From Methylovulum miyakonense HT12 (GTDB taxonomy: Bacteria > Pseudomonadota > Gammaproteobacteria > Methylococcales > Methylomonadaceae), in NCBI RefSeq assembly GCF_000384075.1, contig NZ_KB913025.1, forward strand, positions 3,016,045-3,080,044: a DNA stretch of 64,000 bases. Direction: 5' to 3'. Made by a program: the position numbers and the translations under genes. Below are positions 34,145 through 43,162 of the stretch, piece by piece. Below the pieces are notes generated by a model. It had not been told where the DNA came from. It ran no database searches and worked only from the letters and a program-made list of their open reading frames with translations. The stretch's first letter is position 1. Every line of letters starts with the position of its first letter.

Positions 34145-34930
34145 ATGCTAACTATTGTCATTTTGACCAAAAACGAAGAAGTGAACCTGCCGCGCTGCTT
34201 GGCCGCGATTCCCGAAAGGTATCCGATAGTGGTTGTCGATTCGGGCAGCACCGACGGCACGGTCGCCATCGCTGAAAGCCGGGGTTGCCGGGTTTATGGC
34301 AACCCTTGGCCGGGCTTTGCCGAACAGCGTAACTTCGCCATCCGGCAATGCGCTATAGATACGCCGTGGCTATTGTTTGTCGATGCCGACGAAATTTATC
34401 CGCCCGCCTTTTACCAATGGTTTGAAGCCGGGATGGCGGGCAACGAAGTTATTGATGTGCTAATGGTGCCGTCGGTCCTGTACCTGCGCGGCAAACGCCT
34501 GAACCATGCGCCCGGTTACCCCATTTACCACCCACGACTGGTGCGCCGGGACACGGTGCGCTTTGTCCGCAACCATACCGGGCATGGCGAGGCGGTGATG
34601 GATAACTGCCAGATAGGCTATTCCGACATCCCATACCAACACTATTTTTATCATGGGGAAATTATTGAATGGATGCACAAACATGTCGATAAGGCCGCGC
34701 AAGAAGTGCAAGTGCGGCCCACCACGGGCGCGGTGATGACGGCGCGGGGGCGGATCAGCGTTTTATTGGGGCGGTCTTGGCTCAGGGTGCTGGCTCGGTT
34801 TTTATACCACTTCGTATTCCGGGGTGGTTTTTTAGATGGCATGGCGGGCTTAGAATTTGCGCTGATGTTCACTTGGTATGAGGCGACCATTTATGTGCAG
34901 GCAAAATCCGGTATCCAGGCAAGGGGGTAA
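34145..34930 (+). CDS. Family 2 glycosyltransferase (WaaE/KdtX-like)
   Basis: The 261-residue protein has the GT-A fold of family 2: 'MLTIVILTKNEEVNLPRCL' start, 'VVVDSGSTDGTVAIA', and metal-binding 'LFVDADE' (DxD). A C-terminal hydrophobic, basic helix ('LGRSWLRVLARFLYHFVF') suggests membrane association. The closest type in my memory is the WaaE/KdtX group of lipopolysaccharide core glucosyltransferases. It should add one sugar to the growing repeat unit on the cytoplasmic side. The next gene starts one base after its stop. Confidence 0.85.
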   Translation: MLTIVILTKNEEVNLPRCLAAIPERYPIVVVDSGSTDGTVAIAESRGCRVYGNPWPGFAEQRNFAIRQCAIDTPWLLFVDADEIYPPAFYQWFEAGMAGNEVIDVLMVPSVLYLRGKRLNHAPGYPIYHPRLVRRDTVRFVRNHTGHGEAVMDNCQIGYSDIPYQHYFYHGEIIEWMHKHVDKAAQEVQVRPTTGAVMTARGRISVLLGRSWLRVLARFLYHFVFRGGFLDGMAGLEFALMFTWYEATIYVQAKSGIQARG

Positions 34931-34931
34931 C

Positions 34932-35798
34932 ATGAAAATTTCGTTGGTTTTAGCAACACTAGGCCGTGACCAAGACGTGCAGGTGTTTTTGGAGTCGGTG
35001 CGGCGGCAGACTTACCAAAATTTTGAGTTGGTCATCATCGACCAAAACCAGGACGGTAAAATTGACGGCATTGTCGGGCCATTCAAAAGCTGTATGGAAC
35101 TGCGCCATATCAAAGTCAATTTTACCGGTAACGCCAGGGCCAGGGATTACGGCATAGGCTTTGCCAAAGGCGAAATCATCGCTTTCCCTGATGATGATTG
35201 CGCTTACGAAACCGATGTCCTGGAAAAAGTCGTGGCCGAATTTGCAAGGCGCAAAGGCCTGTCCATTTTGGTCGCGGGTTCTTATGACCTGGCGTCCAGC
35301 CGCTTCAGCATCGGCGTCAACAGCCGTAAAGCGCATTACTTCTCGCGCTTCCAGATGATGGGGGTCGAGTTCACGCAGTTTTTTGACCTCGCCAGGATAG
35401 ACCGCAAGCAATTTTATCTGGACCACGATTTTGGCATTGGTTCCAAATATTCCGGCGGCGAAGGCTTTGAGCTTTTGTACCGTTTGCTGCGGATAGGCAG
35501 CGCGGCGTTTTATACCCCGGACATCAAGATTTACCATCCGGACAAAGACCACTACCAGCTGGGGACGGCCAGGATGCTGATGTATTCCACCGGGGTTGGC
35601 GCGTACATCCGAAAATTCGCCAACCAGCGCGATGCGTTCATTTTGTACTACATCGCCCGCAAGATGTTTATCGCCCCGTTCCTGAAAATGCTGTTGGCCT
35701 TGGTGTTATTGAACCGGAAAAAGCTGAGCTTTTCGTTTTACAACTTGGTCGGCGTTTGGCGGGGGTTTCTGGCTTATGGAAGCCAACACACCATTTAG
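34932..35798 (+). CDS. Family 2 glycosyltransferase
   Basis: The protein is 288 residues from ATG 34932, with 'AAGGGGG' just upstream, inside the end of the preceding gene. GT-A features are 'KISLVLATLGRDQDV', 'FELVIIDQNQDG', and 'IAFPDDDCAYE' with the metal-binding Asp cluster. The C-terminal ~50 residues include an amphipathic or membrane-associated helix. It is translationally coupled to the preceding glycosyltransferase. Sugar and linkage are not predictable. Confidence 0.85.
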   Translation: MKISLVLATLGRDQDVQVFLESVRRQTYQNFELVIIDQNQDGKIDGIVGPFKSCMELRHIKVNFTGNARARDYGIGFAKGEIIAFPDDDCAYETDVLEKVVAEFARRKGLSILVAGSYDLASSRFSIGVNSRKAHYFSRFQMMGVEFTQFFDLARIDRKQFYLDHDFGIGSKYSGGEGFELLYRLLRIGSAAFYTPDIKIYHPDKDHYQLGTARMLMYSTGVGAYIRKFANQRDAFILYYIARKMFIAPFLKMLLALVLLNRKKLSFSFYNLVGVWRGFLAYGSQHTI

Positions 35799-35816
35799 CA
35801 AAAAAATCCTAGGGCG

Positions 35817-35839
35817 GGACGGGGTTTGCAACCCCGTCC
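35817..35839 (+). terminator. Strong hairpin after the glycosyltransferase gene
   Basis: A 10-bp perfect stem 'GGACGGGGTT' / 'AACCCCGTCC' with a 3-base loop lies 18 bases after the stop at 35798. It is followed by 'TTAACGTTTAAT', a weak T tract, so it may act as a terminator; the sequence also looks like a dispersed repeat unit. Confidence 0.5.
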
Positions 35840-35950
35840 TTAACGTTTAATACACTGTTAATTAATTAAAACGTATGGAACGGGTACAAACCTGTTCCAG
35901 CTTGAGCAAAAAAATAACTTATCAAGAATCGGTCTGTAGGAAAAGTATGA

Positions 35951-36054
35951 TCCACGAAAGGCACGAATACCCTCTGGGACAAGAAGCATAAAAAACTTCA
36001 CAACACGATTTTCGTGCTTCTTGTGCCCCTGCGGGTATTCGTTTTTTTCGTGGA
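35951..36054. repeat. 104-bp imperfect palindrome
   Basis: Arms 'TCCACGAAAGGCACGAATAC' and the complement ending 'TTCGTGGA' extend inward through 'GGGACAAGAAGCA' / 'TGCTTCTTGTGCCC'. The 'TCCACGAA' ends recur inside the MITE at 41647-41807 and in part near 46793-46825. The rest of the 307-bp gap (35799-36105) holds the hairpin at 35817, a second small palindrome 'GGAACGGGTACAAACCTGTTCC'-like unit near 35878 (22 bases, imperfect), and the ribosome site of the next gene. Confidence 0.65.
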
Positions 36055-36105
36055 CAAACGCTTTTCCAGGCCTGTTTAACCACAATTAGATTTAGGAGAA
36101 ATGCA

Positions 36106-37308
36106 ATGGATGTAGGTATTGTCACTACACATATCCCCCCCGCCAAAGGTTACGGCGGGGTGTCCGTCACCGCCGCCGTGTTGACCAAAGCGTGGGCTGA
36201 ACGAGGGTATAACATGGTGCTGGTCGCCTCTGACGAATCCACCGATGGCCCATTGCGGCCCGAAGACGTGCGGCTAGGCGACGGGGTGGAGGTCAAACTT
36301 TACCCTTGTTATGGCTTCAGGCGCTGGGGCTTTGGCCTGGGCGCAATCCCTGAGCTGTTCAAATTGTGCGTACAAGCACCTGTGGTTTATATCCACGGCA
36401 TTGCCACCTGGCCGTCCACGCTGGCGGCGGTGTTTTGCACGGTGCTGCGCCGCCCGTTCATGGTGGCGGCGCACGGCGGCTTGATGCCGGAGCATGTGGC
36501 TTTGATACGCCAGCACAAACCCCATAAATGGCTGTTCTATAAATGGCTGACGTTCCCCACCTTGCGCCGGGCTATCGCCGTGCATTGCACCAGCAATACC
36601 GAAGCCCAAGGTGCGCGCGAGGTGCTAGGTGAAGGTTCACGCATTTTGCTAGTCCCCAATGGCATAGCCAGCCGTGATTTTACGATTGCCCCTTACCCCA
36701 CTAGGGAAGGCCTGCAGCTTTGTTTCTTGGGCCATATCCAACAGGAAAAAGGCATCAACGCCTTTATCCGGGCGTGGTTGAAAGTGCGCCAGCCATCAGA
36801 CCGCTTGGTGGTCGCCGGGCGGAGCGTGGACGGCGCTTATTTCCAAGAATTCCAAGCTTTGGTTGGACAGGCGCAAGGCGCTATCCGTTACCAAGGCTAT
36901 TTGGAACGCGGCGAAGTCTTGGATCTGCTGGCGGCCAGCCATTTTCTGGTGTTGCCTTCGGGCTTGGAGGAAGCAGGCGGGATGCGCGAGAATTTTGGCA
37001 ATGTGGTCGCCGAAGCCATGGCGGCGGGGCGTCCGGTTTTGGTGGCTAAGGGCTTGGCCTGGGATGGCTTGGAAGCCACAGGTGCTGGCTTTGTTTTCGA
37101 TAGGAACGAAGCATCGGTATGCGACGTGTTGCGCAAAGCCCAAACCTTGGGCCGCTTGGCATGGGAGCAGATGTCTTCGAACGGTAGAAGCTATGTCGAA
37201 CAACAACTGGATGCCGTCAAACTGGGGGATAAGGTTTGGCAGGCATTGACGGAATGTGGCCAAGCCGCAAACCCTATCCCATTAGCCGAGGAGTCTTTGT
37301 ATGAATAA
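36106..37308 (+). CDS. Family 4 glycosyltransferase
   Basis: The 400-residue protein has the GT-B layout. The N-terminal domain opens 'MDVGIVTTHIPPAKGYGGV', with 'VYIHGIATWPS' and 'MVAAHGGLMPEHV'. The C-terminal domain has 'LCFLGHIQQEKGINAFIRAW', 'VAGRSVDG' and a Glu-rich donor site 'LEEAGGMRENFGNVVAEAMAAGRPVLV'-type loop ending in 'VVAEAMAAGRPVLV' (E-x7-E). 'TAGGAG' precedes the ATG. It overlaps the next gene by eight bases. It should transfer a nucleotide-activated sugar to the repeat unit; specificity unknown. Confidence 0.85.
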   Translation: MDVGIVTTHIPPAKGYGGVSVTAAVLTKAWAERGYNMVLVASDESTDGPLRPEDVRLGDGVEVKLYPCYGFRRWGFGLGAIPELFKLCVQAPVVYIHGIATWPSTLAAVFCTVLRRPFMVAAHGGLMPEHVALIRQHKPHKWLFYKWLTFPTLRRAIAVHCTSNTEAQGAREVLGEGSRILLVPNGIASRDFTIAPYPTREGLQLCFLGHIQQEKGINAFIRAWLKVRQPSDRLVVAGRSVDGAYFQEFQALVGQAQGAIRYQGYLERGEVLDLLAASHFLVLPSGLEEAGGMRENFGNVVAEAMAAGRPVLVAKGLAWDGLEATGAGFVFDRNEASVCDVLRKAQTLGRLAWEQMSSNGRSYVEQQLDAVKLGDKVWQALTECGQAANPIPLAEESLYE

Positions 37309-38242
37309 GCCTTTGGGTATAAGCAAGGTAGGGCTGATTGTCCCCACCTTAAATGCCGGCGGCCTTTGGGAATCGTGGTTGGAGGCCTTTGGACAACAAA
37401 CCCGAAAACCGGAGGCTTTGTTGTTGATAGATTCTTCATCCAGCGATGACACCGTGGCGATGGCCCGCGCCCAAGGTTTTGAGGTGCGGGTTATCCCTAA
37501 GCCGGAGTTTAACCACGGCGGAACCCGCCAGTTGGGAGTGGATTTGCTGTCGGACATGGACGTTATCGTGTTCCTGACCCAAGACGCCTTATTGGCTAGC
37601 CCCGACGCCATCGAAAAGCTGGTGGCCGGGTTTGACGACGGGCAAGCCGGCGCTGCCTACGGGCGCCAGTTGCCGCACCGCACCGCCGGGCCGATTGCCG
37701 CCCATGCCCGGTTATTCAATTATCCGGCCGAAAGCCAACGGCGCAGCCTGAAAGACCGGAAACGCTTTGGCATTAAAACGGTGTTTATTTCCAATTCATT
37801 TGCCGCTTATAGGACAAGCGCATTGATGCAAGTTGGCGGCTTCCCTGTCGACACCATCATGAATGAAGATACCTTTGTGGCAGGGAGGATGTTGATTTCC
37901 GGCTGGAAAATTGCCTATTGTGCTGATGCCCAAGTGTTCCACTCCCATGATTACAATTTTCGGGACGAATTTAAGCGTTATTTTGACATCGGCGTTTTCC
38001 ATACCACGACGTCATGGTTGCAACGGATATTTGGCGGGGCATCGGGCGAGGGCCTGCGTTTTGTGGTTTCGGAAATGCGCTACCTGATGCAGCACGCCCC
38101 TTGGTTAGTCCCGTCAGCCCTATTGCGTACCGGCTTGAAATGGCTGGGGTTCAAATTGGGTGCGCTACATTGGGGATTGCCGCAAGCTATGCGCAGGAGC
38201 CTTAGCCTGCATGGGACGTATTGGTTCCGCAGCTTGCCGTAA
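37301..38242 (+). CDS. Family 2 glycosyltransferase, rhamnosyltransferase-like
   Basis: The 313-residue protein starts at ATG 37301, preceded by GGAG inside the end of the upstream gene (8-base overlap, coupled translation). Signatures are 'VGLIVPTLNAGG', 'LLLIDSSSSDDTV', 'FNHGGTRQLGVDL' and 'VFLTQDALL'. The 'FNHGGTRN/Q' motif is typical of rhamnosyltransferases of the RfbF/WbbL type. 'NEDTFVAGRML' follows. A rhamnose or related deoxysugar is therefore a reasonable donor guess. No dTDP-rhamnose synthesis genes are in the window. Confidence 0.8.
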   Translation: MNKPLGISKVGLIVPTLNAGGLWESWLEAFGQQTRKPEALLLIDSSSSDDTVAMARAQGFEVRVIPKPEFNHGGTRQLGVDLLSDMDVIVFLTQDALLASPDAIEKLVAGFDDGQAGAAYGRQLPHRTAGPIAAHARLFNYPAESQRRSLKDRKRFGIKTVFISNSFAAYRTSALMQVGGFPVDTIMNEDTFVAGRMLISGWKIAYCADAQVFHSHDYNFRDEFKRYFDIGVFHTTTSWLQRIFGGASGEGLRFVVSEMRYLMQHAPWLVPSALLRTGLKWLGFKLGALHWGLPQAMRRSLSLHGTYWFRSLP

Positions 38243-38404
38243 TTCCCGTCAACAAAGAGGTGATGGGACTAATCTTCTATAGGGTGGGCACCGCTGTTTT
38301 GCCCGCCATTTGCCTGATAAAACGACTGAAGAGGCCACGGATTTAACCCGCCACCCACAAAGAAAATCCGGATGCCCCTACGCCCGATCCAATGGCCAAC
38401 ACTT

Positions 38405-39742
38405 ATGTCAAACACCCAATTATCCCTATCACCGTCCAGGCTTTTGCTCCTGGCCATCCTGTCCAGTTTGTCCCTTAGCGGTTGCCAAACGTTGCCGTCG
38501 CTGACCCAACCGGAACCAGTGGCAAGCAAGGTGGACAACGGAACCCTGCCGGAGTCGGTGGAGACGCATGAGTTCGGGTTGGCTGACGGGCAAACCCTGG
38601 TCGGCGCATTGGCCGCGATGGAGTCGCGCGAAAACGATACCCTGCCGGATATCGCCCGGCATTTTGGCTTAGGTTACAACGACATCACCCGGGCAAACCC
38701 GATTGTGGCGCCGTGGACACCCGCACCGGGCAGCCGGGTGCTGTTACCGACAAGCTTTATTTTGCCAAACACACCGCATCAGGGCATCACGTTAAACCTG
38801 GCCAATATGCGGCTGTTTTATTACCCTAAAGCCGAACCCAACAAAGTTTACACTTACCCGATCGGCATCGGTAGGCAAGGCTGGAACACGCCAACAGGCT
38901 TGACCCAAATCGTCACCAAAAAAGCCAACCCGGTTTGGAATGTCCCGCCTTCCATCCACCAGGAACATGCGCAAAAAGGCGATCCCTTGCCTGGCTCAAT
39001 TGGGCCGGGGCCCAACAACCCCTTGGGGCTTTATGCCATGAACCTGGGGTTTGAGCGTTACCTGATCCACGGCACCAATAAGCCCTACGGGATCGGTATG
39101 CAGATCAGCCATGGTTGCGTGCAGCTGTATCCTGAGGACATTGAAGTTTTGTTCCATAAGGTCGGGGTAGGGCTGCCCGTGCGCATCGTCCACCAACCTT
39201 ATTTGACGGCATGGCAGGATGGCGGCTTATATCTTGAAGCCAATGAACCCTTGCCAAAGTGGTCGGGTGATAAAGCCCGGCTAAAAAAACAGCTGCTGAA
39301 AGACTTGCGTAAACTCAGCGCCAAACAACATGTCACGGTGGATTGGGGGAAGGTCGAGCGCATTGTCGAGCGGGCCGATGGTATCCCCACGCCTGTCCTA
39401 GTGCCCAGCCCTAGTGAAACGGAACTGGCTGCATCCGCCACCTTGCTTAAGCATCCTGAACGGCTTTACCAGCAACCGGAGCCTGGGATCATCACGGACA
39501 GTGACTGGGCGGCGTTAGTGGGCCGTTTTGACAACGAAACCGAAGCGCAAAAATTGGCCGCCATGCTCACGCACCAAGGGCCGATGATACCTGCCCATAA
39601 GATCCAGAAAGATAATGGCTATTTAGTGATCGCCGGCCCGTTTAAAAGCAAAAAAGAATTGAAGAGCGCCGTCAAACGTATCCGCATGGATTTTGATTTT
39701 GACGTTGAGCCGTTAAAACCGCGTACCATTACGGTTGATTGA
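38405..39742 (+). CDS. L,D-transpeptidase lipoprotein with LysM-like and SPOR domains
   Basis: From ATG 38405 the protein has 445 residues and a lipobox 'SLSGC' near residue 24. An upstream ATG at 38372 would spoil the signal peptide. Residues ~65-115 are LysM-like ('DTLPDIARHFGLGYNDITRANP'-type, ending 'ITRANP'). The YkuD catalytic domain spans ~120-265 with 'LIHGTNKPYGIG' and 'SHGCVQLYPEDI', Cys being the nucleophile. Most relatives have Arg after 'SHGC-x' where this has Gln. The C-terminal ~70 residues ('VGRFDNETEAQKLAAML', 'NGYLVIAGPFKSKKE') form a SPOR domain that binds denuded peptidoglycan. It should cross-link peptidoglycan or attach lipoprotein in the periplasm. Its place inside the polysaccharide locus suggests a link between envelope and capsule attachment, unproven. 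Confidence 0.85.
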   Translation: MSNTQLSLSPSRLLLLAILSSLSLSGCQTLPSLTQPEPVASKVDNGTLPESVETHEFGLADGQTLVGALAAMESRENDTLPDIARHFGLGYNDITRANPIVAPWTPAPGSRVLLPTSFILPNTPHQGITLNLANMRLFYYPKAEPNKVYTYPIGIGRQGWNTPTGLTQIVTKKANPVWNVPPSIHQEHAQKGDPLPGSIGPGPNNPLGLYAMNLGFERYLIHGTNKPYGIGMQISHGCVQLYPEDIEVLFHKVGVGLPVRIVHQPYLTAWQDGGLYLEANEPLPKWSGDKARLKKQLLKDLRKLSAKQHVTVDWGKVERIVERADGIPTPVLVPSPSETELAASATLLKHPERLYQQPEPGIITDSDWAALVGRFDNETEAQKLAAMLTHQGPMIPAHKIQKDNGYLVIAGPFKSKKELKSAVKRIRMDFDFDVEPLKPRTITVD

Positions 39743-40184
39743 TGGCCATTTGGAGCCGGGTTGCCGGATCAACAACCCAAGCCACTGCCAGTTGGTTTTA
39801 GAAGGCCTTAGCCATCAAGCTACCGCACAGGCCTCTGCTCCCTTGCGCGGCAATTGCGTTGCTATTTCCAACAAAGAAGCCAGATTTTTAAAGAAGCCAG
39901 ATTTTTACGGTGGTTATGCCGCCCTTCTTGGAGCGTGGCGTCCTCGTGTTTGGATAATTTGGGGCGTCCACTAAAAAGCTAGCCGATTGTGCTGGATAAT
40001 TATAAACTTGGGCGCGTAAGGCAAACTGTCAACCTTGATACGATTGAAGGGATTGGGTTTAGAATGGCGTGGCGGGTTTTCAGTTCGGAAAAGGTCGGGT
40101 TTTGGATCAGCTAGAACTAAGGTCTTTGAATTAGCAAAAGTTTATCCAGATTTTTTACACCATAATTTGGAGGAAGCGGCAACC
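39743..40184. other. 442-bp intergenic region with a 17-bp tandem duplication
   Basis: I see no gene here. 'AAGAAGCCAGATTTTTA' occurs twice head to tail at 39874-39890 and 39891-39907. A short plus-strand frame reading through it (79 codons) lacks a ribosome site and family features. 'GGAGG' at 40169-40173 is the ribosome site of the next gene. Confidence 0.5.
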
Positions 40185-41552
40185 ATGAAAACCAAATATC
40201 CTTTAATAGTCATATCCGTCACATTGCTTAGCAGCGTATTTTGTGGATCCAGTTTCGCAGACGGGGACGAGATAATCGACAGCGTAGTCAGTAGTATTGA
40301 TGACAGCATAAAAACTTGGCAGATATTTTTCTGGATCAGCTTGACATCAATTGTCATTGTTGGCGTTCTTGGCGCAATCATTGCCACTCTCCAGGGTATT
40401 GACCAAGTCAAATATAAAACCCTCACCATCGTTTTCGGCGCGGTTATTACCCTGTGCACTTTTTTATCTAATAGTGTCCTAAAAGGGGATTATAGGCTGT
40501 ACGACACAATCCAAAAGGAAGCGCGTTTAAGGAAGGCGGTGCTGAGTGGTTTAATTGAAAAATTTAAAGCTGCCGAAACGGCGGAAGCCAAGAATGAGTT
40601 GATTCCTGTGCTTCTTAAAGAAACTCGCCTGATCAATCAATTGGAAACAAAGCCGGCTTTGGATGCCGATGGCACGGCAATGTTGGAATTCCAATTCGTC
40701 AATTCAGCCTATGCGGACTCCCCTCCTAATTGGCTAACGGCGCTTCCTGAGGATAATGATTATTTATATTTCAGAGGCTCCGCCGACTCGGAATCCATCG
40801 CAAACCTAGAAACGGCCGCCAACAAAAATGCCATGCAGAATGCGGCGGATTTCATGGCAAAACAATTCGGCCCGGAAGCCAAAAATATCGACACCGGGAA
40901 ATTGGCGGGGTTAATCGCCGATTCAGCAGAGCTTTATAGTTCATACATCAGCAGCACCGATAATAAAACTTACCGGTACTACAGCCTGATCAGAATCAGT
41001 AAAAATACAATGAAAATGGGTGCCAGGTTATTTGGTGTCGCAAATAATGTGGATATCCCCGAAACCCTGATTGCAAAAATCGATACATCCCAACGCGCCC
41101 GTGACGATTATACGGCGAAGCAAACAAAACTCTACGAAGACCAAGAGGATCAAATAAAGAACGACCTTCCTTCGGAATTATATTCGAAGTATCTAAAGGC
41201 TAGGCAGTTAAGGAGAGAGGAAAAAAACAATCTGGCGGCCATCCCTTTATTAAAGGAAATACTCCAACAATCAGCCGATTTCTATCTAGGTTGGTATAAC
41301 CTTGCGTTGGCCTACGATGCCCTTAAGGAAAATCCTGCGGCTGAAGAAGCCTATAAACGGGCGATTGAGCTTGAATCCAAGTCCTTGCCCAGGGATGCAA
41401 CGCTCTATAACTCTTACGGCCTCTTTTTGCGTAATCAGAAAAAATATCAAGAGGCGTTAATCCAGTATAAAAAATCGCTTAGCCTTGACCCAGAAAACCC
41501 AAGGGCCCAAAACAACCTTATTCAGTTGACCAAGGATCTTAAGTCCAATTAG
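40185..41552 (+). CDS. Membrane protein with C-terminal TPR repeats
   Basis: From ATG 40185 (GGAGG 11 bases upstream) the product has 455 residues. An N-terminal signal peptide ends near 'GSSFADG' (residue ~24). Two hydrophobic segments follow at ~45-70 and ~80-98. A long, mostly helical soluble part comes next, with 'FVNSAYADSPPNWLTALPEDNDYLYFRG' described here only by its 'YLYFRGSADSES' core, which looks like a LPP20/SIMPL-type small domain. From ~345 there are two to three TPR units ('GWYNLALAYDALKENPAAEEAYKRA', given by its 'NLALAYDALKENPAAEEAY' part, and 'SYGLFLRNQKKYQEALIQY'). It probably acts as a protein scaffold at the inner membrane. A link with polysaccharide export is suggested only by location. 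Confidence 0.6.
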   Translation: MKTKYPLIVISVTLLSSVFCGSSFADGDEIIDSVVSSIDDSIKTWQIFFWISLTSIVIVGVLGAIIATLQGIDQVKYKTLTIVFGAVITLCTFLSNSVLKGDYRLYDTIQKEARLRKAVLSGLIEKFKAAETAEAKNELIPVLLKETRLINQLETKPALDADGTAMLEFQFVNSAYADSPPNWLTALPEDNDYLYFRGSADSESIANLETAANKNAMQNAADFMAKQFGPEAKNIDTGKLAGLIADSAELYSSYISSTDNKTYRYYSLIRISKNTMKMGARLFGVANNVDIPETLIAKIDTSQRARDDYTAKQTKLYEDQEDQIKNDLPSELYSKYLKARQLRREEKNNLAAIPLLKEILQQSADFYLGWYNLALAYDALKENPAAEEAYKRAIELESKSLPRDATLYNSYGLFLRNQKKYQEALIQYKKSLSLDPENPRAQNNLIQLTKDLKSN

Positions 41553-41624
41553 ATTCCCCAAGGCATGAGGTTGGATCACTACGGACGGGTTCCAATACCC
41601 TTACCAAAAATTTCAAGCCAGCCC

Positions 41625-41880
41625 GCGTAGGGCGCATTAGCGATAGAGACTGTGAAAGAATTGCAAAATGCTCTAAGAATTAATGATTGTCCACGAAAAA
41701 CACTAAACAATTAAATGTTAACTTTCAATAACTTATATTTAATCTGGTTTTACACTTTCGTGTTTTTTCGTGATTTTCGTGGACATAAAATAATTCTTTC
41801 ACAGTCTCGATAGCGTAATGCGCCGGATGATTGAAGGCCAACATGCGGTGCATACGGCTGTCGCCTATTGCACCCTACGG
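41625..41880. repeat. Palindromic dispersed repeat interrupted by a MITE
   Basis: If 41647-41813 is removed, the flanks close to 'GGCGCATTAGCGATAGCGTAATGCGCC'-type palindrome (arms 'GGCGCATTA' and 'TAATGCGCC'). The outer ends 'CGTAGGGCGCATTA' and 'TATTGCACCCTACGG' are also imperfect complements. The remainder of the 41553-41977 gap shows no gene. Confidence 0.7.
41647..41807. mobile_element. 161-bp MITE with 16-bp terminal repeats and 6-bp target duplication
   Basis: The ends 'AGACTGTGAAAGAATT' (41647-41662) and its complement (41792-41807) are perfect. CGATAG lies directly on both sides (41641-41646 and 41808-41813), a target-site duplication. The inside carries another inverted repeat 'GTCCACGAAAAACAC' / 'TTTTCGTGGAC'. 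It holds no gene and must be moved by a transposase encoded elsewhere. Confidence 0.85.
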
Positions 41881-41977
41881 TATGTGTCTTACGGGTTTTA
41901 TCTTTTTAACCGTTTGCCACAAAATCCCCAAACCACCTTAAAAATGATATGGGCAAGGCCTCAAGGATCCGTTATTG

Positions 41978-43150
41978 ATGAAGCACAAACTTAAAATAGG
42001 TTTTTTAACGGCCCATGATCCGGCGGACCGGCGGGCGTGGTCGGGGATTATCCATTATCTGGCAAGTTCACTGGAGCGGCATGCCGGGGAGGTCATTCCA
42101 TTAGGGCCGGCCTTGACCGGACGTGAAGACCACGTTAAGACCGTAGATTGGAAAGCCAGGCAGTGGTTCGGTAAGGGCTACGATTGTAGCCATAGCCTTT
42201 ACCTGTCGATGGGCTATGCCCGATTGTTCAACGCACGGTTGCGGCAAAATCCGGTCGATGTCATTTTTGCCCCTGTGGCCTCCACAGAAATTGCCATGCT
42301 CAAGACCCCCATCCCGATTGTCTATATGTCCGACGCCACAATGGCGGCGATGTTGGGGTATTACCCCGGATATTCGGAGTTCATGGCCATTTCCAGGATC
42401 GAGGCCAATCTCACGGAACGGCTGGCAATCCAAAAAGCGGCGCAATTGATTTATCCGTCCAGATGGGCCGCAGATTCAGCAATCCAAGACTATGGGGCGG
42501 ACGGGGGGAACGTCCATATTTTCCCCATGGGTGCCAACGTTGATGCCTTGCCTTTGCGGGAAGATATTGCCCGGCGCCGGCGCGGAGAATGCCTCCGCTT
42601 GCTGTTCGTCGGTGTGGAGTGGCAAAGGAAAGGCGGGCCGGTGGCTTTTGATACCTTGGTTGCCCTTGGACGTATGGGCATCCCGGCCCGCCTCACCATC
42701 GTGGGATGTGTCCCCCCTGCTGGTGTTTCACATCCTGCATTGACGGTAATCCCGTTCCTTAATAAGAACGATCCGGCCCAACGCACACAACTGTCCGAAC
42801 TTTACCTGGATTCAGATATTTTCATTTTGCCCACCCGCGCGGAATGCATGGGGATTGTGTTTTGCGAGGCGGCGGCCTATGGGCTTCCGGCGTTTGCAAC
42901 GGCGACGGGGGGAGTCCCTTCGGTGGTTGGCGATGGGGAGACGGGGCGGCTATTCCCTTTGGACGCCAGCGGCGAGGATTATGCCAAGTCAATCGCAGAA
43001 CTTTGGCGTAACCCCGCATACCTGGATGAGTTAAGCAACGCAAGCCGGGCACGTTTTGATACTGACCTAAACTGGGATGCATGGGGCAAACAAGCCGCGA
43101 AAGTTATCCATAGGGCCGCTGGATCCGGGGCTTTTGGACAAACGCTTTAA
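41978..43150 (+). CDS. Family 4 glycosyltransferase
   Basis: The product is 390 residues from ATG 41978, with AAGGA ten bases upstream; a TTG three bases earlier is possible. The GT-B layout is clear: '[18 protein letters not shown]' start, donor-domain '[20 protein letters not shown]', '[21 protein letters not shown]' with the conserved E-x7-E, and '[17 protein letters not shown]'. It is 13 bases ahead of the UDP-glucuronate decarboxylase gene, so the two are probably co-transcribed. Xylose transfer would fit that neighbour, but this is a guess from location. Confidence 0.85.
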   Translation: MKHKLKIGFLTAHDPADRRAWSGIIHYLASSLERHAGEVIPLGPALTGREDHVKTVDWKARQWFGKGYDCSHSLYLSMGYARLFNARLRQNPVDVIFAPVASTEIAMLKTPIPIVYMSDATMAAMLGYYPGYSEFMAISRIEANLTERLAIQKAAQLIYPSRWAADSAIQDYGADGGNVHIFPMGANVDALPLREDIARRRRGECLRLLFVGVEWQRKGGPVAFDTLVALGRMGIPARLTIVGCVPPAGVSHPALTVIPFLNKNDPAQRTQLSELYLDSDIFILPTRAECMGIVFCEAAAYGLPAFATATGGVPSVVGDGETGRLFPLDASGEDYAKSIAELWRNPAYLDELSNASRARFDTDLNWDAWGKQAAKVIHRAAGSGAFGQTL

Positions 43151-43162
43151 TCAGGAAAAAAT

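Noticed and set aside
39735-39974. 79-codon plus-strand frame after the L,D-transpeptidase
   Set aside because: It has no ribosome site, runs through a 17-bp tandem duplication, and shows no family features.
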